DNA of 64,000 nucleotides from JANNNF01 sp040385825 (lineage in GTDB: Bacteria; Pseudomonadota; Alphaproteobacteria; Rhodobacterales; Rhodobacteraceae): positions 1 through 64,000 of the forward strand of contig JAZKGQ010000002.1 in assembly GCA_040385825.1 (NCBI GenBank), read 5' to 3'. The position numbers and the translations under genes were made by a program. A model generated the notes under the pieces. The model was not told where the DNA came from, searched no databases, and was given only the letters and a program-made list of their open reading frames with translations. Below are positions 41,821 to 50,130 of the stretch, in pieces. The stretch's first letter is position 1, and every line of letters begins with the position of its first letter.

Positions 41821-43160
41821 CCCCCCCCAAACCGCCTGCGCGGGCCGACAAGGTGTCGTTGCTGGGCTATCTGCGCCTGTTTCGCGCCGACATCCTGTCG
41901 GCCCAGCCTGCGCGCCTCTACCGTGCGTGGATGGCGGAATTTCGCACCCCTTTCTTTCGCAGCTACCTGTGCAACGATCCCGCGCTGATCGCCCGCGTGC
42001 TGAACGAACGCCCCGAGGATTTCCCCAAATCCGACCGCATCGGCGCAGGGCTGGCGCCCTTGCTGGGCCGGTCGGTGTTTCTGACCAATGGCGAAGAATG
42101 GAAACGACAGCGCCGCATCATCGACCCCGCGTTTGAAGGCGGGCGCTTGCGCGATACTTTCCCGGCGATCTGGGCGGCGGGGCAGGCGGCGGTGGCACGC
42201 ATGACCCCCGGTGTGCAGGAGGTGGAGGAAAGCATGAGCCACGCCGCCGCCGATGTGATCTTTCGCACGCTGTTTTCCATTCCCATCGAACATGCGCTGG
42301 CGCGCGATGTGTTCACCGAGTTTCGCACCTATCAGCGCACGCAGCCTATCCTGAACCTTGCGGCGTTTCTGCCGCTGCCGCGCTGGTTTCCGCGTCTGCA
42401 CAGGCGGGCGACGAAACGGTCGGCGGCGGTGATCCGGGGGCTGATCACCGAACTGACCACTGGCCGGGCGGCGGAAATTGCGGCCGGAACGGCCCCCGAT
42501 GATCTGGCGACCAAGATCATGACCACCGCCGATCCGGTCACAGGGGCACGGTTTGACACGCAGGAAATGGTCGATCAGGTGGCGATCTTCTTTCTGGCGG
42601 GGCATGAAACCAGCGCCTCGGCCCTGTCCTGGGCGCTGTATCTGCTGGCGATGTATCCGGATGCGCAAGACCGGGTGGCGGCAGAGGCGGCGACCCTGGG
42701 CGACGCGCCAGAGTTTTCGGCGCTGAGCCGGCTCAAATTCACCCGCGATGTGTTCCGCGAAGTGTTGCGCCTGTACCCGCCCGTCCCGATGATGGTACGG
42801 CAAAACCTGAAACCGGAACAGATGCGCGACCGCAGCGCCGCCCCCGGCGCGCAGATCGTGCTGTCACCCTGGCATCTGCACCGGCATGAGCGGCTGTGGC
42901 CGAACCCCGACGGCTTTGACCCCGACCGTTGGCAGACCGAGGAAAACCGCGCCTGCGCGCGCGATGCCTATATGCCGTTCTCATCGGGTCCGCGGGTCTG
43001 CACCGGGGCGGGGTTTGCGATGGTGGAAGGCACCTTGCTGCTGGCGCAACTGGTGCGGGCGTTCCGGTTCGAGGTGATCGAGGGCCGGGCGCCGGTGCCC
43101 GTCGCCCATCTGACAGTGCGGGCCAAGGACGGCATCTGGCTGAAAATCACCCCGCGTTAG
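41817..43160 (+). CDS. cytochrome P450
   Basis: 447 residues. The oxygen-activating I-helix reads FFLAGHETSASALSWAL (about 258-274), the K-helix ExxR is EVLR (about 314), and the heme loop is FSSGPRVCTGAG with Cys395 as the axial ligand. The N-terminal WKRQRRIIDPAF C-helix motif is also present. No membrane anchor is evident, so it is likely cytoplasmic or peripheral and needs a ferredoxin/reductase from elsewhere. It is coupled to the membrane hydrolase upstream and is convergent with the DUF4202 gene, overlapping it by 4 bases. Substrate unknown. Confidence 0.93.
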   Translation: MTPPKPPARADKVSLLGYLRLFRADILSAQPARLYRAWMAEFRTPFFRSYLCNDPALIARVLNERPEDFPKSDRIGAGLAPLLGRSVFLTNGEEWKRQRRIIDPAFEGGRLRDTFPAIWAAGQAAVARMTPGVQEVEESMSHAAADVIFRTLFSIPIEHALARDVFTEFRTYQRTQPILNLAAFLPLPRWFPRLHRRATKRSAAVIRGLITELTTGRAAEIAAGTAPDDLATKIMTTADPVTGARFDTQEMVDQVAIFFLAGHETSASALSWALYLLAMYPDAQDRVAAEAATLGDAPEFSALSRLKFTRDVFREVLRLYPPVPMMVRQNLKPEQMRDRSAAPGAQIVLSPWHLHRHERLWPNPDGFDPDRWQTEENRACARDAYMPFSSGPRVCTGAGFAMVEGTLLLAQLVRAFRFEVIEGRAPVPVAHLTVRAKDGIWLKITPR

Positions 43161-43726
43161 GCCGGCACGCCCCGCACGGCAGCCGCCAAGGCATCGGGCA
43201 GGGCAAATTCCAACAAGACCCGCGCGCGGCCTTCGGCAGACATTTTCCGCGCGGTTTTGGTCACGATGTCAACCACTTCGGCGTCCGTCCGGGTGCTTGC
43301 AAAGTCTGCGAAATACCAGCGCAGGAACACGAAGCAGATCACATCCTCCAGCGCCTGCACCAGCGGGTCGCGCTTTATACCCTCCTTGCGCAGCAGCACG
43401 CCGACGCGGGCCTGGTCAGCCTCGCCGTAGCCCGCAGCCGCCATGATCCCGGCCACCCGCGCGCCATGGCGGCGGCCCTGTTCCTGCCGCCAGGCGTAAT
43501 AGCCCGCCTTGCCCTCGGGGTAATCGGCGCGGGGCAGCAGCCAGCGTTCGACATGCTGGCCGCGGGCAGCGATCTGCAACACGTCAGAGGCATCCGGGAA
43601 AAGGCGGGTCAGTTCGGCGCTCATCCTCTCGCCGTAGAGCAGCGCGGCGGGGCGGCCTGCCTCCAGCGTCGGGTCGGCGGCGTTGGCGGCGTCAATTGCG
43701 GCAAAGGCTGCGGTCAGGTTCATCAT
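43157..43726 (-). CDS. DUF4202 protein
   Basis: 189 residues from ATG 43726, overlapping the dipeptidase stop (ATGATG; 43723 is an alternative start). Recognisable DUF4202 blocks include AAFAAIDAANAADP, ERMSAELTRLFPDASDVLQI, the ARGQHVERW motif, EGKAGYYAWRQEQGRRHGAR and LEDVICFVFLRWYFADF. The conserved His/Asp/Glu residues suggest an HD-like metal-binding fold, but no activity is known to me. It is the last gene of the dipeptide-transporter operon, and its end overlaps the P450 stop. Confidence 0.8.
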   Translation of the reverse strand: MMNLTAAFAAIDAANAADPTLEAGRPAALLYGERMSAELTRLFPDASDVLQIAARGQHVERWLLPRADYPEGKAGYYAWRQEQGRRHGARVAGIMAAAGYGEADQARVGVLLRKEGIKRDPLVQALEDVICFVFLRWYFADFASTRTDAEVVDIVTKTARKMSAEGRARVLLEFALPDALAAAVRGVPA

Positions 43727-44781
43727 GCCCCCCATGTCCGGTCCAGAAGTGCCAGCCAGTTGCCATGGCACAGCTTGGTCAGCAAAGCCTGATCATAGCC
43801 ATGCGCGCGCATCGCGTCTATCAATGCGGGCTGGCCGGTGACATCGCCGATGCCCTTGGGGATGGTCGCGCCGTCAAAGTCGGACCCGAGGCCTACGTGA
43901 TCTTCGCCCAGTTTGTCGATCAGGTGATCCAGATGGGCCAGCACATCCTGCCAGCCCATGTCGGGCGATTGTCGCCCGTCGCGGCGCAGGAAAGAGGTGG
44001 CATAGTTCAGGCCGACCATCCCCTTGCTGTCGCGGATCATCTTCAACTGGCGGTCGGTCAGGTTGCGGGTGCTGGGTGTTATCGCATGGGCGTTGGAATG
44101 GGTGGCGACTAGGGGCGCATCCGACAGACGGGCCACATCGTTGAAGCCCGCCTCGTTGATGTGGCTCAGGTCGATCATCACCCGCAATTCGTTGCAGGCG
44201 CGGATCAGATCCTTGCCCGCAGCCGTCAGGCCGGGGCCGGTATCGGGGCTGCCCGGAAAGCGGAAGGGCACGCCATGGCCGAACACCGTGGGGCGCGACC
44301 AGACCGGGCCTATGGATCGCAAGCCCATGGAGTGGAACAGGTAAAGCGCGTCCAGATCCTCGCCGATGGCTTCCGCGCCTTCCATGTGCATGATGCCTGC
44401 GATCACCCCTTGGGCGATGCACATGCGTATTTGCGCGACCGTGGTGCAGACCTTGAACTGCCCCTCCGAGGCCCGTTCCATCCAGTGCAGCAGGCCCGCC
44501 ATCGACAGGGCCACCGGCTGCGCCAGAAAGGTGCCGATCAGGCCGGGCAGCGGCAGATCGAAGGGCGGGTTTTCCATCGCGGCCATGTAATCGGCGGCAT
44601 CATGCGCAATGGGCGAGGGGATGTAGATGGCAAAGAACCCGCCGGCAAAGCCGCCTGCCTTCATCCGGGGCAGGTCCAGATGGCCCTTGCCTTCGCCCGT
44701 CAACCAGATTTCCGCGCGCTTGTCCGGCGCGTTGTGCAGGCGCAGCAGCAGGTCATTGTGGCCATCGAAAACAGGTATCAT
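43723..44781 (-). CDS. membrane dipeptidase (peptidase M19), copy 1
   Basis: 352 residues of the zinc-dependent renal-dipeptidase family, which hydrolyse dipeptides, including those with D-residues. Metal ligands are visible: DGHND near the N-terminus, Glu in HMEGAEAIG, His in ATHSNAHA and Asp in GSDFDGATIP. No signal peptide, so probably cytoplasmic. It follows the ATPase genes of a dipeptide-type ABC importer in the same direction, fitting hydrolysis of the imported peptide. A paralogue lies at 50131 on the other side of the transporter. Confidence 0.92.
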   Translation of the reverse strand: MIPVFDGHNDLLLRLHNAPDKRAEIWLTGEGKGHLDLPRMKAGGFAGGFFAIYIPSPIAHDAADYMAAMENPPFDLPLPGLIGTFLAQPVALSMAGLLHWMERASEGQFKVCTTVAQIRMCIAQGVIAGIMHMEGAEAIGEDLDALYLFHSMGLRSIGPVWSRPTVFGHGVPFRFPGSPDTGPGLTAAGKDLIRACNELRVMIDLSHINEAGFNDVARLSDAPLVATHSNAHAITPSTRNLTDRQLKMIRDSKGMVGLNYATSFLRRDGRQSPDMGWQDVLAHLDHLIDKLGEDHVGLGSDFDGATIPKGIGDVTGQPALIDAMRAHGYDQALLTKLCHGNWLALLDRTWGA

Positions 44782-44796
44782 GCGCGGTCCCTAAAG

Positions 44797-45555
44797 TTAC
44801 CCCTCCAGCATCCGGTCGGCGCTGGCGTTGAACAGGCTGCGGGCATAGTCGGTTTTCATGGCGGCGCCTGCAAGGTCTGCACGGGCCAATTCTTCCACCG
44901 CCTTGCCGTTTTGCATGACAAGGATGCGGTCGCACATGTGATCGATCACGGCAAGGTCATGGCTGACCATCAGGAAGGTCAGGCCACGTTCCGCGCGCAG
45001 CCGGTTCAGCAGGTTCAGGGTTTCGGCCTGAACGGATGCATCAAGGGCGCTTGTCGGTTCATCCAGCAGCAGGATCTGCGGTTGCAGCATCAGCGCGCGG
45101 GCAATGGCGACGCGCTGGCGCTGCCCGCCCGACAGTTGGTGCGGATAGCGAAAGCGGAACGACATCGGCAGGCCCACATCGCGCAGCGCCTGCATCACCC
45201 GCTGGTCAGTGTCGCTGATGCCATGGATGGCAAGCGGTTCCGAAAGGGTGCGGTCAATGGTGTGGCGGGGGTGCAGGCTGGCATAGGGGTCCTGGAACAC
45301 CATCTGCACCTGCGCTGCAAAGGCCACGCCGCGCGGGGTGGGAATGGCCTTGCCACCGATGCGGATGGTGCCGCCCGACACCGGGGCGAGGCCACAAATC
45401 GCGCGCAGGATGGTGGATTTGCCCGACCCGCTTTCGCCCACCAGACCATAGCTTTCCTGGGCATCGACCCGCAGCGACACGCCTTCCACCGCCTTCACCG
45501 TGCGGCCCTTGGACGTGTAGGTCACCGACAGGTTTTCAATCTCGATCAGGGTCAT
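44797..45555 (-). CDS. dipeptide-type ABC transporter ATPase (DppF-like)
   Basis: 252 residues from ATG 45555, which overlaps the upstream ATPase stop. Walker A GESGSGKST, Q-loop FQDPYASLHPR, signature LSGGQRQRVAIARA, Walker B LLLDEPTSALD and H-loop VSHDLA are intact. The FQDPYASLHPR block is typical of the DppF/OppF subunits. It is the fifth gene of the operon and lies 15 bases upstream of the dipeptidase gene. Confidence 0.92.
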   Translation of the reverse strand: MTLIEIENLSVTYTSKGRTVKAVEGVSLRVDAQESYGLVGESGSGKSTILRAICGLAPVSGGTIRIGGKAIPTPRGVAFAAQVQMVFQDPYASLHPRHTIDRTLSEPLAIHGISDTDQRVMQALRDVGLPMSFRFRYPHQLSGGQRQRVAIARALMLQPQILLLDEPTSALDASVQAETLNLLNRLRAERGLTFLMVSHDLAVIDHMCDRILVMQNGKAVEELARADLAGAAMKTDYARSLFNASADRMLEG

Positions 45556-46382
45556 TGTGCCCACTCTGCGTTGCGGTCCAGACCGGGCAGGGGGCCGCGC
45601 GGCCCACCAATGCGGGGCAGGCAGTTCAGCAACCCTTGGGTGTAGGGGTGCTTGGCGTGTAAAAGGTCTTTCGCCGCCAGTTCCTCGACGATCTTGCCCT
45701 TGTACATCACCAGAACCCGGTCGCAGAACCGCGCGACCAGCCGCAGGTCGTGGCTGATGAAGATAAGGCCCATGCCCCGGTCGCGCACAAGCGCGTCGAG
45801 GATCGACAGCACCTCGGCCTGCACGGTCACATCAAGGGCAGATGTGGGTTCATCGGCGATCAGCAGGTCGGGGTTCGGAATCAGCATCATGGCGATCATC
45901 ACCCGCTGGCCCATGCCGCCCGACAACTCATGCGGATAAGCCTCCATCACCCGTTCGGGATCGCGGATCTGCACGGCGTTCAGGGCGTCGATGGCTTTCA
46001 TCCGGGCGTCTGCGGCCGACAGGCGGTCGCGCTGGCGCAGGCCTTCGGTCAGTTGCGCGCCGATGCGCAGCACGGGGTTCAGCGAATACTTGGGGTCTTG
46101 CATCACCATGGCGATGCGGGGGCCGCGAAGGCTGCGCATCTCGCGTTCCGATGCGGCCAGCAGGTCGATGCCGTCAAAGCGCATCTCATCGGCGGCAATC
46201 CGGCCCGGCGGGCGGATCAGGCGCAGCACAGACCGCCCCGTCATGGTCTTGCCCGACCCGGATTCGCCCACGATCCCAAGGCGTTCGCGGCCAAGGCTAA
46301 AGCTGACGCCGCGCACGGCCTGCACCGGGCCGGTTTCGGTATCAAACGTCACCGACAGGTTCTTCACCGACAGCAGGGTCAT
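45552..46382 (-). CDS. dipeptide-type ABC transporter ATPase (DppD-like)
   Basis: 276 residues. Walker A GESGSGKTMTGRS, Q-loop MQDPKYSLNPVLRIG, signature LSGGMGQRVMIAM (Gly replaces the usual Gln/Arg in the middle), Walker B LLIADEPTSALD, H-loop ISHDLR and the C-terminal oligopeptide-ABC segment HPYTQGLLNCLP. It overlaps both neighbours by ATGA and would pair with the DppF-like subunit. Confidence 0.92.
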   Translation of the reverse strand: MTLLSVKNLSVTFDTETGPVQAVRGVSFSLGRERLGIVGESGSGKTMTGRSVLRLIRPPGRIAADEMRFDGIDLLAASEREMRSLRGPRIAMVMQDPKYSLNPVLRIGAQLTEGLRQRDRLSAADARMKAIDALNAVQIRDPERVMEAYPHELSGGMGQRVMIAMMLIPNPDLLIADEPTSALDVTVQAEVLSILDALVRDRGMGLIFISHDLRLVARFCDRVLVMYKGKIVEELAAKDLLHAKHPYTQGLLNCLPRIGGPRGPLPGLDRNAEWAQ

Positions 46383-47284
46383 TTGCCGGCACTCCGCGGG
46401 TCAAGCACATCGCGCAAGCCGTCACCCAACAGGTTGAAGCCAAGGCTGACGATGAAGATGGCAAGGCCGGGCATGGTGGCGACCCACCATTGTTCAAACA
46501 GGTATTTGCGGCCGGACGAGATCATCAGCCCCCATTCCGGCAGCGGCGGCTGCACGCCAAGGCCAAGGAACCCCAGACCCGCCGCAATCAGGATCACGCC
46601 CGCCATATCCAGCGTCACCCGGATGATCACCGATGGCAGGCACATCGGCATCACATGGCCCCAGATGATGCGCCCCGCCCCCGCCCCTTGCAGGCGGACG
46701 GCGGCAATATAGTCTGACGACCGCACGGTCAGGGTTTCGGCGCGCGCCACGCGGGCATAGGGCGGCCATGCGGTCAGCGCGATGGCAAGCACCGCGTTTT
46801 CAATGCCGGGGCCAAGTACGGCCACCAGGGCCAGCGACAGGATCAACCGCGGGAAGGCGAGGAAAATGTCGGTAATCCGCATCAGGATCTGGTCGGTCCA
46901 GCCGCCGAAATAGCCTGCAACCGTGCCGACGGCCAGACCGATCACCGGGGCGGTGACGGCGACAAGCGCCACGATATACAGGGTGATCCGCGCACCATAC
47001 AGGATGCGCGTCCACAGATCGCGACCGAATTCATCAGTGCCCAGCCAGTAGCCGGGGGTGCCGGGGGGCAGCAGGCGCTGGCTCAGATCCTGCACAAAGG
47101 GGTCATGCGGGGCCAGCACGGGGGCGGCCACCGCCATGACGATCAGCGCCAGCACGATCGCCAGCCCCATCATCGCCAGCGAATTGCGCCGCATCCGCAG
47201 CCAGGCCAGATAGGCCTGCCCCAACCGGGCCTGCCTGCGCGAGGTCGGGTTGGGGTCGCGCAGCCATGTGGTCAGGGTGCCCAT
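46379..47284 (-). CDS. dipeptide-type ABC transporter permease (DppC-like)
   Basis: 301 residues with about six spans. The family N-terminus is RRNSLAMMGLAIVLALIVMA and the DppC signature is YWLGTDEFGRDLWTRILYGAR. The ATPase-coupling EAA loop is near DYIAAVRLQGAGAGRIIWGHV. It lies 12 bases after the DppB-like permease stop and overlaps the DppD-like gene by ATGA. Confidence 0.92.
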   Translation of the reverse strand: MGTLTTWLRDPNPTSRRQARLGQAYLAWLRMRRNSLAMMGLAIVLALIVMAVAAPVLAPHDPFVQDLSQRLLPPGTPGYWLGTDEFGRDLWTRILYGARITLYIVALVAVTAPVIGLAVGTVAGYFGGWTDQILMRITDIFLAFPRLILSLALVAVLGPGIENAVLAIALTAWPPYARVARAETLTVRSSDYIAAVRLQGAGAGRIIWGHVMPMCLPSVIIRVTLDMAGVILIAAGLGFLGLGVQPPLPEWGLMISSGRKYLFEQWWVATMPGLAIFIVSLGFNLLGDGLRDVLDPRSAGK

Positions 47285-47296
47285 CAGCGCGCCCTC

Positions 47297-48358
47297 CTAT
47301 CTTGCACGGGGGTCAACGAGTTTGTAGAGCAGATCCGACAGCATGTTCAGCGTCACGAATGCCGCCCCCACCACGACCGTACCGCCCAGCACGCCGGGCA
47401 TGTCGGCGGCAAACAGCGCGTCGGTGATATAGCTGCCCAGGCCCGGCCAGGCAAAGATCGTCTCGGTCAACACGGCCCCTTCCAGAAGATAGGCATAAGA
47501 CAGCGCAATCACCGTGATCAGCGGCACCAGCACGTTGCGCATGGCATGCACCCAGATCACCCGCCGTTCGGGCATGCCCTTGACGCGGGCGGTGGTGATG
47601 TATTCCTGCCCCAGTTCGTTCATCATGAAACTGCGGGTCATCCGGCTGATATAGGCCATGGACACATAACCCAGCAGCCCGGCAGGCAGGATGATGTGGC
47701 TGACGGCATTGGCAAAGATGTCCCAACTGCCGTTCAGCGCGGAATCCAGCAGGATCATGCCCGTATATTGGGTCAGATCGAATTCCAGCATCATCTCATA
47801 GGTCGGGTCCAGTCGGCCCGGACCGCCGACCCAGCCAAGCACGCCGTAAAACAGCAAGAGCCCCATCAGCCCCAGCCAGAAGATCGGCATGGAATAGCCC
47901 ATCAGCCCGATGATCCGCAGGATCTGGTCGATCAGGCTGCCGGGTCTGGTCGCGGCCAGAACACCCGCAGGCACCCCGACCAGCACGCCGAAGATGGTCG
48001 CAAGGGTGGCCAGTTCCAACGTGGCGGGAAAGGCGCGGGCAATGTCGATGGCAACGGGCTGGTTGGTGCGGATCGAAGTCCCCAGATCGCCCTGCACCGC
48101 ATTGCCGACATAGATGGCAAACTGCTTCCACAAGGGTTCGTCCAGACCCAGTTCCAGCCGCACGGCATCATATTGCGCCTGGGTCGCACGTTCGCCGATG
48201 ATCGACAGCACCGGGTCATTCGGCACCACGCGGGCGATCAGGAAGGTGACCAGCAACAGGCCCAGCAGAGTGATCGCCAGCGAGGCCAGACCAGAGGCCA
48301 CAGCCCGCACCATCGGCAGGATACGGCTTTGAGAGGGCGGGGGGGCGGTGTCTGTCAT
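47297..48358 (-). CDS. dipeptide-type ABC transporter permease (DppB-like)
   Basis: 353 residues from ATG 48358 (MTDTAPPPSQSR); an in-frame TTG six bases upstream is less likely. The N-terminal span and loop LLLVTFLIARVVPNDPVLSI fit OppB/DppB. The coupling loop is near YITTARVKGMPERRVIWVHA. It is separated from the upstream binding-protein gene by a 49-base gap holding a strong hairpin. Confidence 0.92.
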   Translation of the reverse strand: MTDTAPPPSQSRILPMVRAVASGLASLAITLLGLLLVTFLIARVVPNDPVLSIIGERATQAQYDAVRLELGLDEPLWKQFAIYVGNAVQGDLGTSIRTNQPVAIDIARAFPATLELATLATIFGVLVGVPAGVLAATRPGSLIDQILRIIGLMGYSMPIFWLGLMGLLLFYGVLGWVGGPGRLDPTYEMMLEFDLTQYTGMILLDSALNGSWDIFANAVSHIILPAGLLGYVSMAYISRMTRSFMMNELGQEYITTARVKGMPERRVIWVHAMRNVLVPLITVIALSYAYLLEGAVLTETIFAWPGLGSYITDALFAADMPGVLGGTVVVGAAFVTLNMLSDLLYKLVDPRAR

Positions 48359-48370
48359 GAACAAGACCGG

Positions 48371-48400
48371 GTCCGCGCGGGGGCAAGCCCCCGCGCGGGC
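48371..48400 (-). terminator. intercistronic hairpin between binding protein and permease
   Basis: CCGCGCGGGGG, loop CAAG, CCCCCGCGCGG: a perfect 11-pair stem, extendable by two pairs, in the minus transcript between the binding-protein stop (48408) and the permease start (48358). There is no T-tract, so partial attenuation and 3' mRNA protection are more likely than full termination. Confidence 0.7.
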
Positions 48401-48407
48401 CGGGCCA

Positions 48408-50009
48408 TCACTTGGTGACGGTAAAGTAATAGGCCGCGTCAGTGGCCCCGCCCGAATAGAACCCCTTCACATTGCTGCGCATGGCATCTTGCCGGGCCTG
48501 CTGGAACATCACCACGAAGGCCGAGGTTTCGCGGTGCTTGCGCTGAATTTCGCCATACATCTCGGCCCGTTTGGCGCTGTCCTTTTCTTCGACCGCGGCG
48601 GCCGTCATCGCGTTCAGCTCGCCCGGATCATAGGCGGTGCGCCAGGCCAGATAGCCGGTGTTGTTGGCGGCATCGGAATTGTCGGGGTTTTGCGCAAAGG
48701 TCGAGGCATTGGTGTGCGGATCGGGGTAATCCGGACCCCAGGTTTGCAGGGTGATGTCATGCTGGCGGGCGCGGTACTTTTCCAGACCCTGTTTGCCGTC
48801 GCCCACATCCATCACCAGATTTATGCCGATCTGGGCAAAGGTGTTCTGCAAGGACTGCGCGATATCCAGCCGTTCCTGGTTGTTGCGCACGGTAAAACTG
48901 ACCTCGACCGGCAGGGTCACGCCGGATTCCGCCATCAGCGCCTTGGCCTTTTCCAGATCCAGCGCATAGGGGGTGTCTTCCAGCGCGCCAAGAAAGCCCT
49001 TGGGCAGGAAGGACTGATGCACCACCCACTGGCCTTTCAGCAGCGTGTCGGCCATGCCCTGATAATCCACCGCATAGCGCATGGCATCCAGCACCTTGGG
49101 GTTGGCAAGGGCCGGGTTCTTCTGGTTCATCGCCAGATAATAGACCTGCCCGCCGACATCGTTCTGGATGGTGATGTCGGGGTTGCCTTCCATGCCCGCC
49201 ACGTCAACCGGGGTCAGTTCGCGCGCGATGTCGATGTCGCCCTTTTCCAGCAGCAGCCGTTCGGTCGCAGCCTCGGGCACATGGCGCATGAACACGCGTT
49301 TCATCGCAGGCGTGCCGCGCCAGCCGTCGATCCGGGCTTCCAGCACATAGCTGTCGGAGGCCTTGAAGGATTTCAGCACATAGGCCCCGGTGCCGGCCGA
49401 ATTGGCCTTGAGCCATTCATTGCCCATGTCGCCCGCAACCTCGTTGGCCATCACGGTCTTCATGTCGACGATGTTGGCCACACCTGCGGTCAGGCAGTTG
49501 TACACAAAGGACGGCGCATAGGATTTGTCGGTCTTCAGCGTGACGGTATCGCCGTCGAACGTGATCATCTGATCGACGTTTTCCGGGGTCAGGCCGAACT
49601 GGGTCAGGATGAACGCAGGCGTCTTGTTCAGCTTGACCACACGCCGCAAGCTGCCTGCCGCGTCCTCGGCAGTCAGCGGATTGCCCGAGGCAAAGGTGAT
49701 GCCGGACTTGATCTTGAACGTATAGGTCATGCCATCTTCGGCCACGGACCAGCTTTCGGCCAGACCGGGGACCAGTTCGCCCGGCTTGGTCGGGTCAAGC
49801 TCGACCAGGGTGTCATAGATGTTGTTGTTCATGTCGACGCCCGAAAACTCGAAAGCCTCGGCCGGGTCGATCGACACGATGTCGTCGATGGCATCGGCCA
49901 CGACCAGCGTATCAGCCGGGGTTTCGGCCATCAGGGCGGCGGGCGCGGTGCCCAGCAGAAGGCCCGCAAGGGCAAGCGCGCCAAAGCGAAGGGTGGGGTC
50001 AAGTTTCAT
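48408..50009 (-). CDS. dipeptide-type ABC substrate-binding protein (SBP family 5)
   Basis: 533 residues from ATG 50009, with a Sec-type signal peptide (MKLDPTLRFGALALAGLLLG ... ALMAE). Family features are IKSGITFASGNPLTAEDAAG, GTGAYVLKSFKASDSYVLEA and TWGPDYPDPHTNASTFAQNP. The last segment resembles peptide/opine-binding members. It is the first gene of the leftward operon and has a hairpin after its stop. The M19 dipeptidases on both sides support a di- or oligopeptide cargo. Confidence 0.92.
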   Translation of the reverse strand: MKLDPTLRFGALALAGLLLGTAPAALMAETPADTLVVADAIDDIVSIDPAEAFEFSGVDMNNNIYDTLVELDPTKPGELVPGLAESWSVAEDGMTYTFKIKSGITFASGNPLTAEDAAGSLRRVVKLNKTPAFILTQFGLTPENVDQMITFDGDTVTLKTDKSYAPSFVYNCLTAGVANIVDMKTVMANEVAGDMGNEWLKANSAGTGAYVLKSFKASDSYVLEARIDGWRGTPAMKRVFMRHVPEAATERLLLEKGDIDIARELTPVDVAGMEGNPDITIQNDVGGQVYYLAMNQKNPALANPKVLDAMRYAVDYQGMADTLLKGQWVVHQSFLPKGFLGALEDTPYALDLEKAKALMAESGVTLPVEVSFTVRNNQERLDIAQSLQNTFAQIGINLVMDVGDGKQGLEKYRARQHDITLQTWGPDYPDPHTNASTFAQNPDNSDAANNTGYLAWRTAYDPGELNAMTAAAVEEKDSAKRAEMYGEIQRKHRETSAFVVMFQQARQDAMRSNVKGFYSGGATDAAYYFTVTK

Positions 50010-50130
50010 GGGTTGGTATCCCTGTTGTGGGTGAAGGGGGCGGCCCCCCGTGCGGTGCGGGTTGCTCTTTTGACCATTTGGGCAACTATTGTGGCGAAGT
50101 GTCAAGCGGCTGCGGAATGGGTGTGCGGGA

